From Magnolia sinica (lineage: Eukaryota; Streptophyta; Magnoliopsida; Magnoliales; Magnoliaceae), in assembly GCF_029962835.1 (NCBI RefSeq), contig NC_080591.1:44337501-44401500 (forward strand): 64,000 bases of DNA. Reading direction: 5' to 3'. The position numbers and the translations under genes are program-made. The notes below the pieces were generated by a model that saw nothing but the letters and a program-made list of their open reading frames with translations, was not told the origin of the DNA and made no database searches. This document shows, piece after piece, positions 1 to 11,814 of this stretch; position 1 is the first letter of the stretch, and each line of letters starts with the position of its first letter.

Positions 1-229
1 TAAGTGAAATCACTTCATAGGTGGTAACCCCATAAATCAATTACCACTAACCATAACCTCTACATTAAGGGTCTACTCATATTACAACTAGTCTAGTTAC
101 ACCCTAAATACGGACTCTCTTCAAATGGAGGTTTCCCTAGAGAGGTTTTGAGTCATATGTGTCTTAAAATCAATATAATAACCTGAGAGGACGAATGGAG
201 ATTTAATAGCATGGTTCAATAATCAAGTA

Positions 230-620
230 AAGTTCATATATCCATATAATTCAAGAGACCCTTAAGTAGTCAAGTCCTAACATTTAAATGATCGTGATTT
301 ATAAATTCTAAGGCATGTATCTAAGCAAGTTAATCCAGTGATTTTATCCACTCCAAAACATGTGTCCAAGTAATCTAACAAGTGGTTTAATAAATTCTAA
401 GATATGCGATTAGGTAAACTAATCGGGTGATTTGATAAATTCTAAGACATGTGGTTAAGTAGTCTATTCAGTGATTTAACAATCATAAGACAGATTTTTA
501 ACTAAACAAATCAAGTGACTTAATGGATTCTAAAGCATACATATAAAAGGGAACTACTCAGGTGATTTGATGAATTCAAGTAACTAACCAAATGATCAAA
601 TCAATTCTTAGGCATGTGTC
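230..620. repeat. Degenerate tandem repeat, about 45-bp period
   Basis: A unit of the form 'gtgatttgataaattctaag' followed by 'catgtg...aagtaatctaa' recurs with spacing near 45 bp: the CATG-like cores fall near 314, 359, 403, 448 and 490. Copies are strongly diverged. No coding potential is visible here. Nothing else recognisable was found in 1-229. Confidence 0.6.
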
Positions 621-2312
621 CAAACATTTAATTGAACGATCAACCGTTTATGGGTTATCGTTCGTAGTTACAATAAGAACTATCATTAGTCTAGATTAGG
701 GATGGAAAGCTCAAGGGGAGAAGTCATCACCTGGGGGTTCGTGATTCCTTTCTTGATTCGGATTCCTGCGGTTAGCTAACGGTCCAATGTTGGGTGATCG
801 ATATCCTAGGATTGTTTCCAATCCAAGAGTTTGGATCAGATAGTGTTTACAAGACTATAATTAATTAACATATTGAAGCTGTGTGGAGACCTGAAAGGGT
901 ACATGAACAAGGTCGGTTGGGTCCACCTTTGAGCGACCAAGCCCACCAGACTTCACCTCACCTAGTGGTCTAGAAACTAGGCTCTACTGGGCCTAGTTCG
1001 GCCCAGCTGCGACTATCCAACGGTGGCCCAAGGACTGGTTACAGAGTATGGGTTCACTGATGTTCATACAGGGTACGGCCCACTGCGTTCCATCTCAGGT
1101 GCGGCCCACTTGTCTGCGGTGTGTGGCACATGCCTCCTTTACTGGGTGTGGCCCACCTGTTAAAGGTGAGGCCCACTGTATACTATCTCAGTTACGACTT
1201 GCTAGGCAGCGGTTGGATGAACCCACGCCCATAGTGCTTTGGTCCACTTCTAGGCTGGTCTCTAGCCTAGATCGTGTGGCTGATTTTGGCCCATAGTTGG
1301 GTTGGTTTCGGCTAAGTTCTGGGTTGGTTTTCAGCCCAGTTAGCTGCCCGTTTCAAGGCTGATCTCGACCCTCCTCTCAGTTGCTGCTTTCGGCCCATGC
1401 CATGGCCCAAGATGTGGCGGATCTCGGCCTGTTTGTAAGTTGTTTTGAGCCCAGGTTGCGACCCCGCTGAGGGAATGTCTACAGCCCAAATCAAGGTCTA
1501 ATGGAGGCTTGGTTTCAGCCCAGTGGGATTGTCTAACTGAGGCTCTGATCTGGGCCCTGCTCTGGCCCATCATTTGCTGTCCATAAAAGCCTGAAGTTGG
1601 CTGGACAGGGTCCATTTCGGTCCGTCGCTGCTGCCCAGACCGTGGCTCAAGACTATTTGGGCTAGACCAGTTTTGGCCCAGCTCGTCGGTCCGCCTGTTA
1701 TCTAAGTGCAGAGCAGCGTGCTTGTTGTTGATCTACTGAACTCAGTCTAAGTCACTGAGTCAGCGATTTCTAGACGTTGGGTGAGTGAACCCAATGCTCT
1801 CCCATCGACATTGTCAAAAAACATCGAATGGCCGGTCCATGACTGTTGCTGATCTGAATCCGGAGGCCGGTCCTTGCGACCCGTTAAGCCTGTTCGGTTT
1901 CAGGTTGTAGTGATCAACGGCAGTGGAGGGGATGGGTTTTGGTCTAGACCCAATTGGAGACACATAGGTCTCGAATTAGGCCCTGCATGGGTGAGTCAGG
2001 CCAGCCCAGGCTCCAGCTGTTGCAACTGGGTACGGATTGAGTCGAGTTACCTGGGCTGCTTGGCAAGTTGGTTGAGTCGACCCAGTCCTATGTTGCTGCT
2101 ACAGTTGCTACCACCACCTCGGTGTCAGTGGCATCCAATCGTTGGGACGAGCCCGTGGCGAGCTGCACTCTTGGACTCCCCCTCACCTTCTCTCTTCCTT
2201 ACTCTCTTACTCCTTTACTCACTTGGTGATGCTAATAGTCTGCACTGACCCAACTCGATCCAATTTGTGCGGTTTGAGTTGGTTTAGTGCGGCACTGAGT
2301 CACCCAGTCGTT
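621..2312. other. Non-coding stretch, no gene recognised
   Basis: The sequence is rich in GGCCCA/TGGGCC words from about 900 to 1700, for example 'ttggcccag' and 'tcggcccag' at irregular spacing. Open frames here are short and low-complexity and match no family I know. It may be an old, decayed LTR or another repeat, but I saw no terminal repeats, primer site or polypurine tract. Confidence 0.5.
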
Positions 2313-2332
2313 CACACACACACACACACACA

Positions 2333-2386
<54 letters not shown>
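2313..2386. repeat. (CA)n(CT)n compound microsatellite
   Basis: About 11 CA units are followed by about 25 CT units without interruption. The short ORF that runs through it (Thr-His then Leu-Ser alternation) is a by-product of the repeat. Confidence 0.95.
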
Positions 2387-2389
<3 letters not shown>

Positions 2390-4139
2390 CTTTTCTACTT
2401 TCCTTCTTTCTCTCCCGGGTGCAAATCCTAAAGCACTCCTACGACCTTTATAGCCGAGAGAGAGCCCTAGAATATCTTAGCCAACGGTTGAGATTTAAGC
2501 GTCCCGAACAAGGGCCATTTTCGAGGGAGCTACTATGTATGGGGTCCATCCGACCCTGGGGATAGATTCCCATTACAATGGCCCACCAGGAAAGCAAGTT
2601 TTTAGCCCTGGTGGGGCCCATCTCGGGGTCATGGGTCGGATGGTTTAACGGTGAAGATGAAGTGGTCTCTAATGGTAATTCACCCCCAGGGTATTTGAGT
2701 GTGATCCGGACCGAATGATCGGACCAGATGAGGCCACTGATCACTGTGGGGCCCACTTTTGGGGTCCCAAACCTGCGTTTCAGAATCCCCTGCGAGATAA
2801 CATCAATCTCGCCAAGATCTTGTGAGATGAGATATCTCATCCATCAGAGGCGTCGGCGCCCTAGAGGGAGGGGCTGTGATGGCTCCACGTGGCCCAGGGA
2901 ATGGCCAGAGCCATGCCAAAGTCCCTTTCCCAAAATAGAAGGAATGCTTTTTTGCTTTCCTAGCTGCAGGCGTTTGCTCGGCCATTTTTGGCTGCGAGAG
3001 AGCATGATCTCTCACGGTGAGCTGATGGTTGGCATTTCTTAGGAAAACCGGCCCTAAATCCTTCTTGTGACCACACTTTGGCCCACCATCAGAAGATCTT
3101 GGTCATCCATGCTATTGTACCTGGTCCTGATCTAGAATTGATGCCTGGATGAACGGGTCCGGTCAACCTATAGGGTTTAGGTCGACCGGGGCCCGTGGAT
3201 CCGATGGACGGTTCGGATCGTCAGATAGTGGCCAGGGTGGGCCACCTAGAGAGCTGACATCCATCAGATTCAAATACTCAACGAGTAGGAAGAAAATTCA
3301 CTTTTTGTGAATAGGCTCGGTCAAAGCCGGTTTGACCACTTTGATTCGTCTGGTGCACTTCGCGTACGCGTGCACTGGATGCACTCGCACCTCATGTGGA
3401 GTCCACCGTGATGTTTGTGATAAATCCACTCCGTCATCTCACTCGGGGATCCCCATCTACGTGTCTGGGCCCAGTTTGGGGCGGATGTGGTGCCCAGGTG
3501 GGCTGTATCACACATCTCAGGCCTTTCTACGGCCTAAACACTCGATCCAATGGATGGATTGATTTGATACTTGATTTCAATGGTCAATTACGAATTTGAG
3601 GGGTAGTGAATGCTTGGTTGGCTTATTCATTAGCCTTCGAACGTCAATCGTTAGTATATCGTCCCAATACCCTTTGACTAGAAGATTCACATACTGCTTA
3701 AACTTGAGGAGTTCAGTCAAGTTTACCCTGATGGCTGTTGTAGGCTTCGACTCAGCTCTCAGGGCCTCTGATAGATGGCTTCAATGATGTTTGGAAATCT
3801 TATTCCTGCATACATTGAGTTCAAGTTGTTTGTTAATTGCTTGTGGGTCCCATTAATGTAGGCTTTAAATGGTAACACCTGCATATCAGAAGTGCGGGGT
3901 GTTACACTTTCACTTGCATTCGACTCGTTCGATTGTCCAGATATGGGAATTGCGTTAATCGTACTTGTATCATATACGAATTTGATCATCCTCTAGGGAA
4001 ATCGGAAGAGGTTGAATCTTATTTTGCTATTTGCACTGACCGCAACTAAATAAGGAAGACTCCTCAGTGCACTACCCGTTGTGTGCGTTTTTGAAATTTT
4101 TTATTTTAAAACTATTCTCTTTAGAACTAGATTCCGCAG
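2387..4139. other. Non-coding stretch with GTGGGGCCCAC-type words
   Basis: Near-palindromic GGGCCCA words occur at about 2608, 2750, 3075 and 3190. No ORF resembles a known family, and no RNA gene was recognised. Confidence 0.5.
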
Positions 4140-4425
4140 GGATTTTATCGAAAGTGTTTTTTGGTTTTTTTTTTAAAATATCCGTTCAATCTCACGGGAA
4201 GGTGTCGTCTTTCAATTTTTATTGTGCAAGTAAGCAGTCACGTTACCTCCACTAATGAGATAATGAGGCTAACAATGTTTATTGGATGATATTTTTGGGA
4301 TTTTTCAAACATTCTTCCGATCTCACAGGAGGGCGTCGTCGTCTGATTTTTATTGTGTGGTTTGATTAAAATAGTTGCATGGCCTCCACTAATGAATTAA
4401 TGGGGCGTTAACCATGATTTTTGTT
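4140..4425. repeat. Diverged 137-bp tandem duplication
   Basis: Two adjacent copies share, in order, 'atctcac.gga.gg.gtcgtc', 'tttttattgtg' and 'cctccactaatga'. The last word lies at about 4246 and 4383, giving a period of 137 bp. The copies have diverged by substitutions and small indels. Confidence 0.7.
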
Positions 4426-5031
4426 TTTCCTCTTTCTCATTTTGGTATTTTTCAGCAACTTATCCTCTAACTTACCAAGATTCCCAATTTCTCGCGAGAT
4501 TTTGAGATCTTCTAATGAGAAGGATCCCCATTTCTCATTTTCTAGCTCCGGTCCGTTGGATATGGTGGTGATTTGGCCATCCCATCCTTTCAAGGGGGAA
4601 AAGCGTGCTATCCCACGTGAAACTGATTGCGGGCGGTAGGCCATCTACCGCTTGGAACCCTTTTGCCCGGTGGTCTGGAACCAACGCTAGTCCAAGCATG
4701 GTATCTCCTCTCCTATTCCATTTCTTCTTCCAATCTGTCCATGGTCACCATTGTTGCTCCCTAGAAGCTCTTTTGTCGTGGATTTTTTCCCCTTTGAAGT
4801 CTCTTGCTTGCTCCACTTCCTTCATCATTCTTCCAGGTGGTTGATTACTCACCGGACTTGATTTTGTTTGTGTATTTTGTTAAATCATGTTTGTGGAGTA
4901 TTCAAGGGGCCTACTTGTGGCTTTGGACCTTTTTGTTGGACACAGGAGAGTAGTGATAGGGACCTTTGATCGTGTTGCCCAGATTTTCAGCTTTGGATCT
5001 TATTGGAAAATTTTATTTTTAACATGGCAGA
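4426..5031. other. Non-coding stretch upstream of the PMD gene
   Basis: No gene is recognised. A palindromic word GCGGTAGGCCATCTACCGC lies near 4631-4649. Related 'GGCGGTA...CTACTGCC' words are found in the Tat-1 LTR (31070-31100) and in the leader at 18190-18330, so this may be the remnant of the missing Tat-1 3' LTR. That link is weak. Confidence 0.35.
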
Positions 5032-5035
5032 TGTG

Positions 5036-5070
<35 letters not shown>

Positions 5071-5072
5071 TT
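5032..5072. repeat. (TG)n(TA)n microsatellite
   Basis: A short TG run is followed by an uninterrupted TA run of about 14 units. Confidence 0.9.
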
Positions 5073-5329
5073 ATTTTGTTAGAGTGGGGTATGATGAGAA
5101 AGGGCCCCCACTCTTATGACCATTTTTTTTTATGTTTTGTTATATTCTTCTTTTGTGTTGGAGACAATCCGGACCATAGGATGGTGGGCCATGATGGATG
5201 ATTCGGGGTCCACTTGAGTGTTCTGATGGCATATATCTTCATGGTGGGCCATCATTTGTAGAGTGGATCGCATTCTCTGTCATGATTTTTGGCCATGTGT
5301 AGGTTGGATTTCTCAAGTGGGCCCTGGAT

Positions 5330-5720
5330 CATGGATTTGGAAACATGGGCCTGATTTTGGACATGTGGGCCTAAGACAATGGGCCTTGAAGATGGACTTA
5401 TGGGCCTTGTCTTAGATGTGTTGGCCTAGGACAATGGGCTTAGGAACATGGGCCTTCATCAATGGGCTTTGGCTTTGGGATTCTTGAGATGGGCCTTGAT
5501 ATGTGGGCCTTGACATTTGGATATTTGAGGTGGGTCTTGAGATGGGCTTTGACATTTGGACTTTTGAGGTGAGCCTTGAGGTAGGCCTTTGAATGAGTTT
5601 TGAACAATGGGCTTATAATCAGGCTTTTGAATGGGATTTTGAACAATGGGTCTGTGGTCGAGCTTTTGAATGGGATTTTGAACAACATGCCTTGTGGGCT
5701 TTTGAACGGGCTTTTGATTG
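5330..5720. repeat. GGGCCTT minisatellite
   Basis: A unit of about 20-40 bp built on 'tgggccttga.atggg' or 'gggcttttgaa' recurs more than fifteen times with irregular length. It ends 23 bp before the PMD start codon. On the minus strand it yields an artificial Lys/Ser/Pro-rich ORF (5440-5784), which I reject as a gene. Confidence 0.75.
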
Positions 5721-5742
5721 ATGGACCCTTTGCTCCTGTAGC

Positions 5743-6511
5743 ATGCCTCGCCGGGGTCGTGAAGAGGCTAGTCCTTCTTACCATTCCGCTGATCCATGTT
5801 ATGTGCCTCGGGAGGGTTGATACTTATCTGATGTGGCCTGTGAGGGAGGTGCTCTTGCAATCTTGAGGGGGTGTGGGGTTCGGACCCATTGGCTGGATTG
5901 GTTCAAGGATCCCCGGCCCTTGTTCTTTGAGCTGTTAGAGCTCACTCCTCTAGCCAGTTTGTTCAGAGTTTGTCTGAGCAAGATGAACATGTCCATGATA
6001 TCTGTGCTGGCCGAGCAGTGGCGTGCGCAGACCCACACCTTTCATCTGCCCTTTGGAGAATGGGGGATCACCGCTTACGATATTTATATGCAGTCGAGCC
6101 TCTAGTACGAGGGAGGATCCATCCTGTTCGAGGATGACCTTCCGATCCCTTCTGCTGACGACTGGATGAGCTTGTTGGGGATGATGCCGGATCATACGGA
6201 TTTCTCAGGCCCGGGGTTCAAGTTACTCTGGTTGTCAGTGAAACTTTGCCCGTCGCATTCCAGAGATTGAGGCCAAGGCCATTGTGAAGGCCCGTACCTT
6301 GATTTTATACACCATGGGAGCTATGATATTCTGCCACAAGAATGAGCTGGTGAGTTCTCGTCTGTTGTCATATGTGGCAGACATCACCTACTCTACTCTG
6401 TATAACTGGAATGCGGCCCTTCTTGCCCATTTGTACGATGGGTTAGATAAGGTCAGTTGCTGTAGCAGCAGATCTTTGACTGGCTTTTACCCGGTCATTG
6501 AGGTGCGTGTC
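5743..6511 (+). pseudogene. Plant mobile domain (PMD) gene, 5' part; antisense gene of Tat-1
   Basis: The likely start is the ATG at 5743, giving MPRRGREEAS. Stops interrupt the frame at 5818 (TGA) and 6103 (TAG), and a frameshift near 6245 moves it to another frame. The hallmark PMD segment is clear: 'QTHTFHLPFGEWGITAYDI' at about 6028-6083, then 'PSADDWMSLLGM'. After the shift comes 'LYTMGAMIFCHKNELV', 'YNWNAALLAHLYDGL' and 'LTGFYP'. PMD proteins (MAIN/MAIL family in Arabidopsis) act in silencing and genome stability, and relatives occur inside Ty3/gypsy elements. The gene breaks at 6511, where a copia element is inserted, and resumes at 17282. It runs opposite to Tat-1 gag-pol, so it must use its own promoter. 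It is not functional as it stands. Confidence 0.8.
6507..6511. repeat. Target-site duplication GTGTC, left copy
   Basis: GTGTC directly precedes the copia 5' LTR. The identical GTGTC follows the 3' LTR at 17277-17281. Confidence 0.93.
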
Positions 6512-8445
6512 TGTAAGTGCTATGGTCTCATGCTCCTTTGGTTGTCAAATTTTGTTGTGCCAAAACTCTATTTGTGTCATGTGTTTGTATGTTATTATAT
6601 ATGTTCTAGACACTGCTTCACAAGTGCTTTAAGTTAAGTACAATGATCGACTTCAAGCCAAGTTAAGCCATGCACTGTAAACATCAATGTTCAGAGTTAC
6701 ATCAATAAAGAGTACAGGACTCAAGTACATTTCAAGACTCAAGAGCAACTCAAGTTGAAGTTTGATGTCAAGCTATTGAAGATCTCAAGATTAAGCTACA
6801 TCAAGTAGAGATCTCAAGCTTTGTAAAGTTCAAAGGTCAACAATCACTTGATAGAATGGAGTTTCAATGTCCATACTTCATGTCCCAGGTATGATTGACC
6901 TTAGGGTAGGTCATTTCTGATACATAATTCAAACTGTATATATATATATATAAATTTGGTCTATTCTAAGACTAGTCCTAGACCTTGTTCGACTAGTCCT
7001 AGCACTGGTTCAACCAGTCCAAGAAATTCCACGACCAGTCCTAAGTTGTTGAAGATTTTGGAAATTTTTTAGTTAGCCCACGACTAGTTCTAGAGGTCCT
7101 TCGACTGGTCGTAGGTGTGTTCACGACTTGAACTTCAAACAGTCGTGGGTCCTCGACTCAAACTATAGCGACCAACTCATGTTGTCTACGACTAATCTTA
7201 GGTCATCTACGATTGATCGTAGGTGGTCCACGACCAGTCGTAGACACCCCAGACCAGTCGTAGAATGGTTTTTAAAGATGGCGCTTAAAAATTCAAAATG
7301 CCGTTGAAGCTACGACCAGTCGAAGTTTCCTTAAGACCAGTCGTAGACGTGATTTCTGCTTCTATAAATTGAGCACAAATCTCAGAATTTCATTACTCAA
7401 TTCAAAGAAATTCAAGGCTACACTCTGAGATGAGTTAGTGTTCATTTTAAGCTACTTTGTGCATAATTAATATTTCCTTTTGTTAGCTTATTTTTTTATT
7501 TTGATCTATATTCCAATCTAATTAGAAAATGGGAAGTTTTGTAATTCCTTCTTCTTGGAATCAAAATTAAATAGAGATAGCCTATTTAATTTATTTTAAA
7601 ATCAATTAGAACTTAGAACCATTTTAAGTGAGTATTGGACATTGAACGTTGATTTGAACTTCTACTCCAATTGGTTCTTTCGGGCTGCTACGAAAGGAGA
7701 AATCCAGGTATTTTACGTTTATGTAAAATTTTCATTCTTTCGGTTTTTGTTTGAGATTTGCCAGAAAAATCTCATTGGGTGTTTATCTGAGGAGAGCCAG
7801 AAAACTCAGAAAGTATGGGTTTCTGGATTGTGTAAGCCCAAGTTAAAAAGACACAATTGTGAAGGTTTTAGGTGAACCTGTGAAACCTATTTTGTTAGTG
7901 AACGCTAATATCCCCTATGTGAGGATATTAGGAGTGGAGTAGCATTCTGTGTGGCTGTTGTGAAACAGTTGGTGTACACACAGGCGGACCACTATAATTC
8001 TTTGTCTTATGGTTTGAATGCTTGCTTAAGTTTTATATCTTTTATCATTCAAGTTTGTGGGATGTATGTGTGGATGTGAATGTTGTAAAATTTACATTTC
8101 AAGCAAGTGTGTGGAATGTTGTAATAATTTAGATTTAAATTCCTGCAATTTATTTTAATTCCTTGTTATTTATTTATTTATCTTCAGATTGAGTTTTTGA
8201 TACAAAGGACGTTCTAGAAATAAGGTTGTCCTGCCATAAACCCTTTGTTTTTATGGTGTAAGGTTGTCCTTAGAATTGAATTTGTATCAAACTCTCAATA
8301 CTTGGTTATTGAGGTTGATTTTATTTCAGCATTGTGAATTGATTTATTTTATTTTTCTATCTTTTTATTTTATTTCGTTGTTATAATTATAATTTGACAT
8401 AGTCCTATTCACCCCCCCTCTAGGACATATAGTTAGGCCATTTCA
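6512..8445 (+). repeat. Copia 5' LTR
   Basis: It begins TGTAAGTGCTATGG and ends GGCCATTTCA, matching the 3' LTR throughout apart from scattered substitutions and small indels (about a dozen differences in the first 170 bp). It contains a TA run near 6942, an array of CGACCAGTCG-like palindromes (6960-7350), and a TATA-like 'cttctataaattga' near 7360 that is the probable core promoter. Small ORFs inside it, such as 7642-7875, are not genes. Confidence 0.93.
6960..7350. repeat. Array of CGAC-NN-GTCG palindromes in the 5' LTR
   Basis: About thirteen variants of a 10-12 bp near-palindrome (CGACCAGTCG, CGACTAGTCC, CGACTGGTCG and similar) occur at irregular 20-40 bp spacing just upstream of the presumed TATA box. 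The array is repeated in the 3' LTR at 15790-16180. Confidence 0.85.
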
Positions 8446-8447
8446 AG

Positions 8448-8459
8448 TTGTATCAAAAC
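8448..8459 (+). other. Primer binding site, initiator-Met tRNA type
   Basis: TTGTATCAAAAC lies two bases after the 5' LTR. It matches the usual copia iMet primer site TGGTATCAGAGC at 9 of 12 positions. Confidence 0.8.
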
Positions 8460-8529
8460 CTAATAGCTCGCTCTTATTGCTTTTTATTTGGATTTATTTC
8501 ATGAGCTAACGATCTAAGCTATATAAAAG

Positions 8530-10064
8530 ATGTCAATTTTTGATAGCCTATCAGTCACTAGGCCTCCACCATTTGATGGCTCAACCATGCTTATTGGAAA
8601 GCTAGGATGAGGATCTTCCTCAAATCAATGGATGAGAGTGTGTGGCAAGCCACAATGACTGAATAGAACCCACCTACCACTGAAGTGACTGGAATCGATG
8701 GTTTAAAATCTATGAGAGTAACTCCTTATTTCTCTTGGACTACCCTTCAGAAAAATGAGAGTAGTGCAAATGCAAAAGCACTAAATGCAATCACTTGCGC
8801 ACTATCACCGGATGAGTTGAAAATAATCATATCCTGTGATACTGCAAAGAAAGCTTGGGATATTTTAGAAATGACACACGAGGGTACTTCAATTGTCAAG
8901 AAATCTAAAGTCCAACTCTTCATAACCAAATTTGAAGAAATTCATATGGAGGAGAATGAAATGTTTATGGACTTTTATACAAGATTAAATGACATTGTAA
9001 ACTCTATGTGGGGTCTTGGCGATAAAATCCCAGAAAGTAAAGTGTGTGCAAAGATACTACACTCACTTCCTGAACAGTTCAACTCTAAGGTAACCGCGAT
9101 CCAGGAAGTTCGTGATACAAACAATATGAGGGTAGAAGAACTAGTTGGCTCTTTACAAACCTATGAGTTAAACTTTAAAGCTCCTAAAGGCAAATCTATT
9201 GCCCTTAAATCTTCTAAATGTCTTTTTCAAGATTCTGATTTAGAAAATTCTGTAGATGATATGGCTCTTCTTGCTAATAAGTTTTACAAGATTTTTAAAA
9301 GTAAAAATAGGGTTGATTTTTAAAAATCTAATGATAAGAGATCAAAATCTAAGCCTCGAAAATTATTAAAAGATAGTCAATGTTACAACTGCCAAGAATA
9401 TGGGCATTTAGCGAACAAGTGTCCTAAAAAGGGCAAACCTAAAAGGAAAGGAATGTTGGCTACTTGGGATGAATCTTCTGACTCTGAAGCTACTTCTGAA
9501 TCAGAAGATTCTGAAACTGAGTCAGGCAATGATAAGGCTCTTATGACTTTAGCCAAGTTCACTTTTTGAGATCATGATGATTCAACTAGTGAAGAAAATC
9601 TGAATAGTGATCATGACAATGAAGAAGATCTTCAAGATGCTTACAATGCCCTATACAAGGAAAGTTGTAAAATTGCAATAAAATTAAAACTTTAGAAAGA
9701 AAAGTTTTTGAAGCTTAAGGAAAATTTTGATTCTCTTGTTGTAGAAAAATCCCTCATTTCAGAGAGTTTTGAAAAATCAAAATGCGATTTGGATTTCAAA
9801 ACTTCCTTGATTGAAAATTTACAATCTGAAAATGAGAAACTTAAATCTGAAGTAACTTCTCTTCTGAGTTTAAAGGACACATTGAGATATGCCCAAGGTG
9901 ATCCAAAATTAGAAAAACTATTATCCGGATCAAGAAAATGTGGCAATCGATTCGGGTTGAGCTATGATAAGAATATACCTCCTAAACAAAAGAATACTCC
10001 TTCTAAGTTTGTGAAAGGAGACCTCAAACTCAAAAGGGAAAAGTACTTATCAAGGTTCTTCTAA
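8530..10064 (+). pseudogene. Copia gag (UBN2-type, CCHC zinc knuckle), broken
   Basis: The start is ATG 8530 (MSIFDSLSVT). A 1-base frameshift near 8580 follows, then 'NHAYWKARMRIFLKSMDE' in the third frame, a TAG at 8664 where Trp is expected, and a long open stretch 8685-9320 with the gag core ('KAWDILEMTHEGTSIVKKSK'). After a TAA at 9321 the same frame continues to a CX2CX4HX4C zinc knuckle (CYNCQEYGHLANKC) at 9381-9422. A further stop lies near 9567. A Lys/Glu-rich, probably coiled, C-terminal part runs 9708-10064. Gag forms the particle and binds the RNA. At least four lesions make it non-functional. Confidence 0.88.
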
Positions 10065-10308
10065 AAATTTTAAAACTTTTCAAAAACCTAAAAGCAGCTT
10101 TGTTAACTTTAAAAATCAGAACTGAAACCCACTAGCTGAAAAGATAGTTGATTCACTCAAGGAGCTCTTAAAATCTAACTCGGTAGGTCATTCTTATAAC
10201 AACAGACAAAAGAAGACTAACTATACTCCCAAACCCAAAACAGTTCTGAAATGGGTTCCTAAAGTTGCCTGCTTGGTTGCCCACACTACTTTCAAAGCTA
10301 CAAGTCAT

Positions 10309-10852
10309 TCAAAGTGGTACCTTGATAGTGGATGTTCCAGGCATATGACAGGCGACAAAGCTTTATTCACCGAACTAAAAGATATGACTGATGGATTAGT
10401 CACATTTGGTGATGGTAGCAACTGCAAGATTATTGGCTAAGATACAGTTCAACTCTATAACCTCCCTGTATTTAAGAAAGTTTTATATGTTGAGGGGCTA
10501 AAACACAACCTGTTAAGCATATCTCAAATATGCGATAACAACCATAGTGTGAAATTTTCCAATTAAGGTTGTGAAATAATAATAAAAAAGGGGTTCTGTT
10601 ATATTAACTGGTCGTAGAACTTCTGAAAACTGCTATATTGTAAGTGATGGTAGCTCATCTAATCAATTGTGCTAAATGGTCCATACCGATGAGATTGAAT
10701 TATGGCATAAATGCCTTGGACATGTACACTACTGTAATCTATATAGATTGAGCAATAGAGAACTAAGAAGAGGTCTACCTAAAATATAGAAAGTAGACAA
10801 AATATGTGGCGAATGCCAGATTGGCAAACAAACAAAGAGCTCTCACAAAAAG
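10309..10852 (+). pseudogene. Copia protease and pre-integrase zinc domain
   Basis: 'KWYLDSGCSRHMTGD' at 10312-10356 holds the aspartic protease Asp-Ser-Gly triad. Downstream, 'LWHKCLGHVHYCNLY' with 'CGECQIGK' (about 10697-10830) is the His/Cys zinc-binding segment before integrase. Stops near 10438 and 10563 and a frameshift before 10853 break it. This frame differs from that of gag. Confidence 0.85.
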
Positions 10853-11563
10853 GTGAACTCCAATGCTACATTAAGACCACTCGAGCTTCTTCATATGGAC
10901 CTTATAGGACTTACCAGGACAGAGAGTCGAGGAGGCAAAAAATATATACTGGTAATCGTGGATGATTTTATGAGATTCACTTGGGTAGCCTTCCTAAGGG
11001 ATAAATCAGAAATCCTTGATGAAGTAAAAAAGATTCTCAAACGGATCCAAACTGAAAAATGCTCACAAGTTTATAAGATCCGTAGTGATCATGGATTTGA
11101 ATTCGAGAATAACAGTTTTGAGAAATTCTGTATCGATCAGGGAATATCGCATGAATTCTCTGTGCCCAAAACACCACAACAAAATGAGATTGTGGAAAGG
11201 AAAAATAGAGTGATTCAAGAAACGGGAAATGTAATGTTGAATAGTATGAAGCTTTCTAGAAATCTTTGGGTTGAAGCCGTAAATACTGCATGCTATATTA
11301 TCAACCGAGTGTATACATGTAAGTCTGATAATAAAACTGCTTATGAACTTTGGTTTGATAAGAAGTCCATTGTCAAATACTTTCGAGTTTTTGGCAGCAA
11401 GTGCTATATTTTACGTGACCGTAAAAATTCGGGAAAGTTTAAGACTAAGAGTGATGAAGGGATCTTTTTAGGATACTCTTTAAACAGTCGTGCATATCAT
11501 GTACTGAACAACAGGATTGGTGTGATTCAAGAGTCCATTAATGACTCATTGATGATCAATTGA
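10853..11563 (+). pseudogene. Copia integrase core
   Basis: An open stretch of about 236 codons. The DDE residues are visible: Asp in 'LLHMDLIG', Asp in 'IRSDHGFEFEN', and Glu in 'PQQNEIVERKNRV'. The usual Gly before the Val-Glu-Arg block is Glu here (PQQNE rather than PQQNG). It is followed by 'FRVFGSKCYI', typical of the copia integrase C-terminal side. It is in a different frame from the protease and the RT, so a single polyprotein cannot be made. Confidence 0.9.
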
Positions 11564-11814
11564 ATACACCTGCCCCTAGTTCAGATAATGATGAAGTTCT
11601 TTTAATTGACAAACCAGAAATTCATCAAATCAAGTTAATTCTGAATTAAGGACTGTTAAAGACCATCCAACTACTCAGATCCTTAGAAACCCTCTCACTG
11701 GTGTACACATTCGTAGACAATTAGAAGATATATGTAAATTATGCATGCTTTACATCCCAAATTGAACCGGCTAACATAAAAGTAGCTCTTTCTGATGAAA
11801 ACTAGATAGTTCCC

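Noticed and set aside
5440..5784. 114-codon minus-strand ORF rich in Lys/Ser/Pro with repeats
   Set aside because: It is produced by the GGGCCTT minisatellite; no family resemblance and no context.
7642..7875. 77-codon ORF in the copia 5' LTR
   Set aside because: The corresponding 3' LTR segment does not keep the frame; it is LTR sequence.
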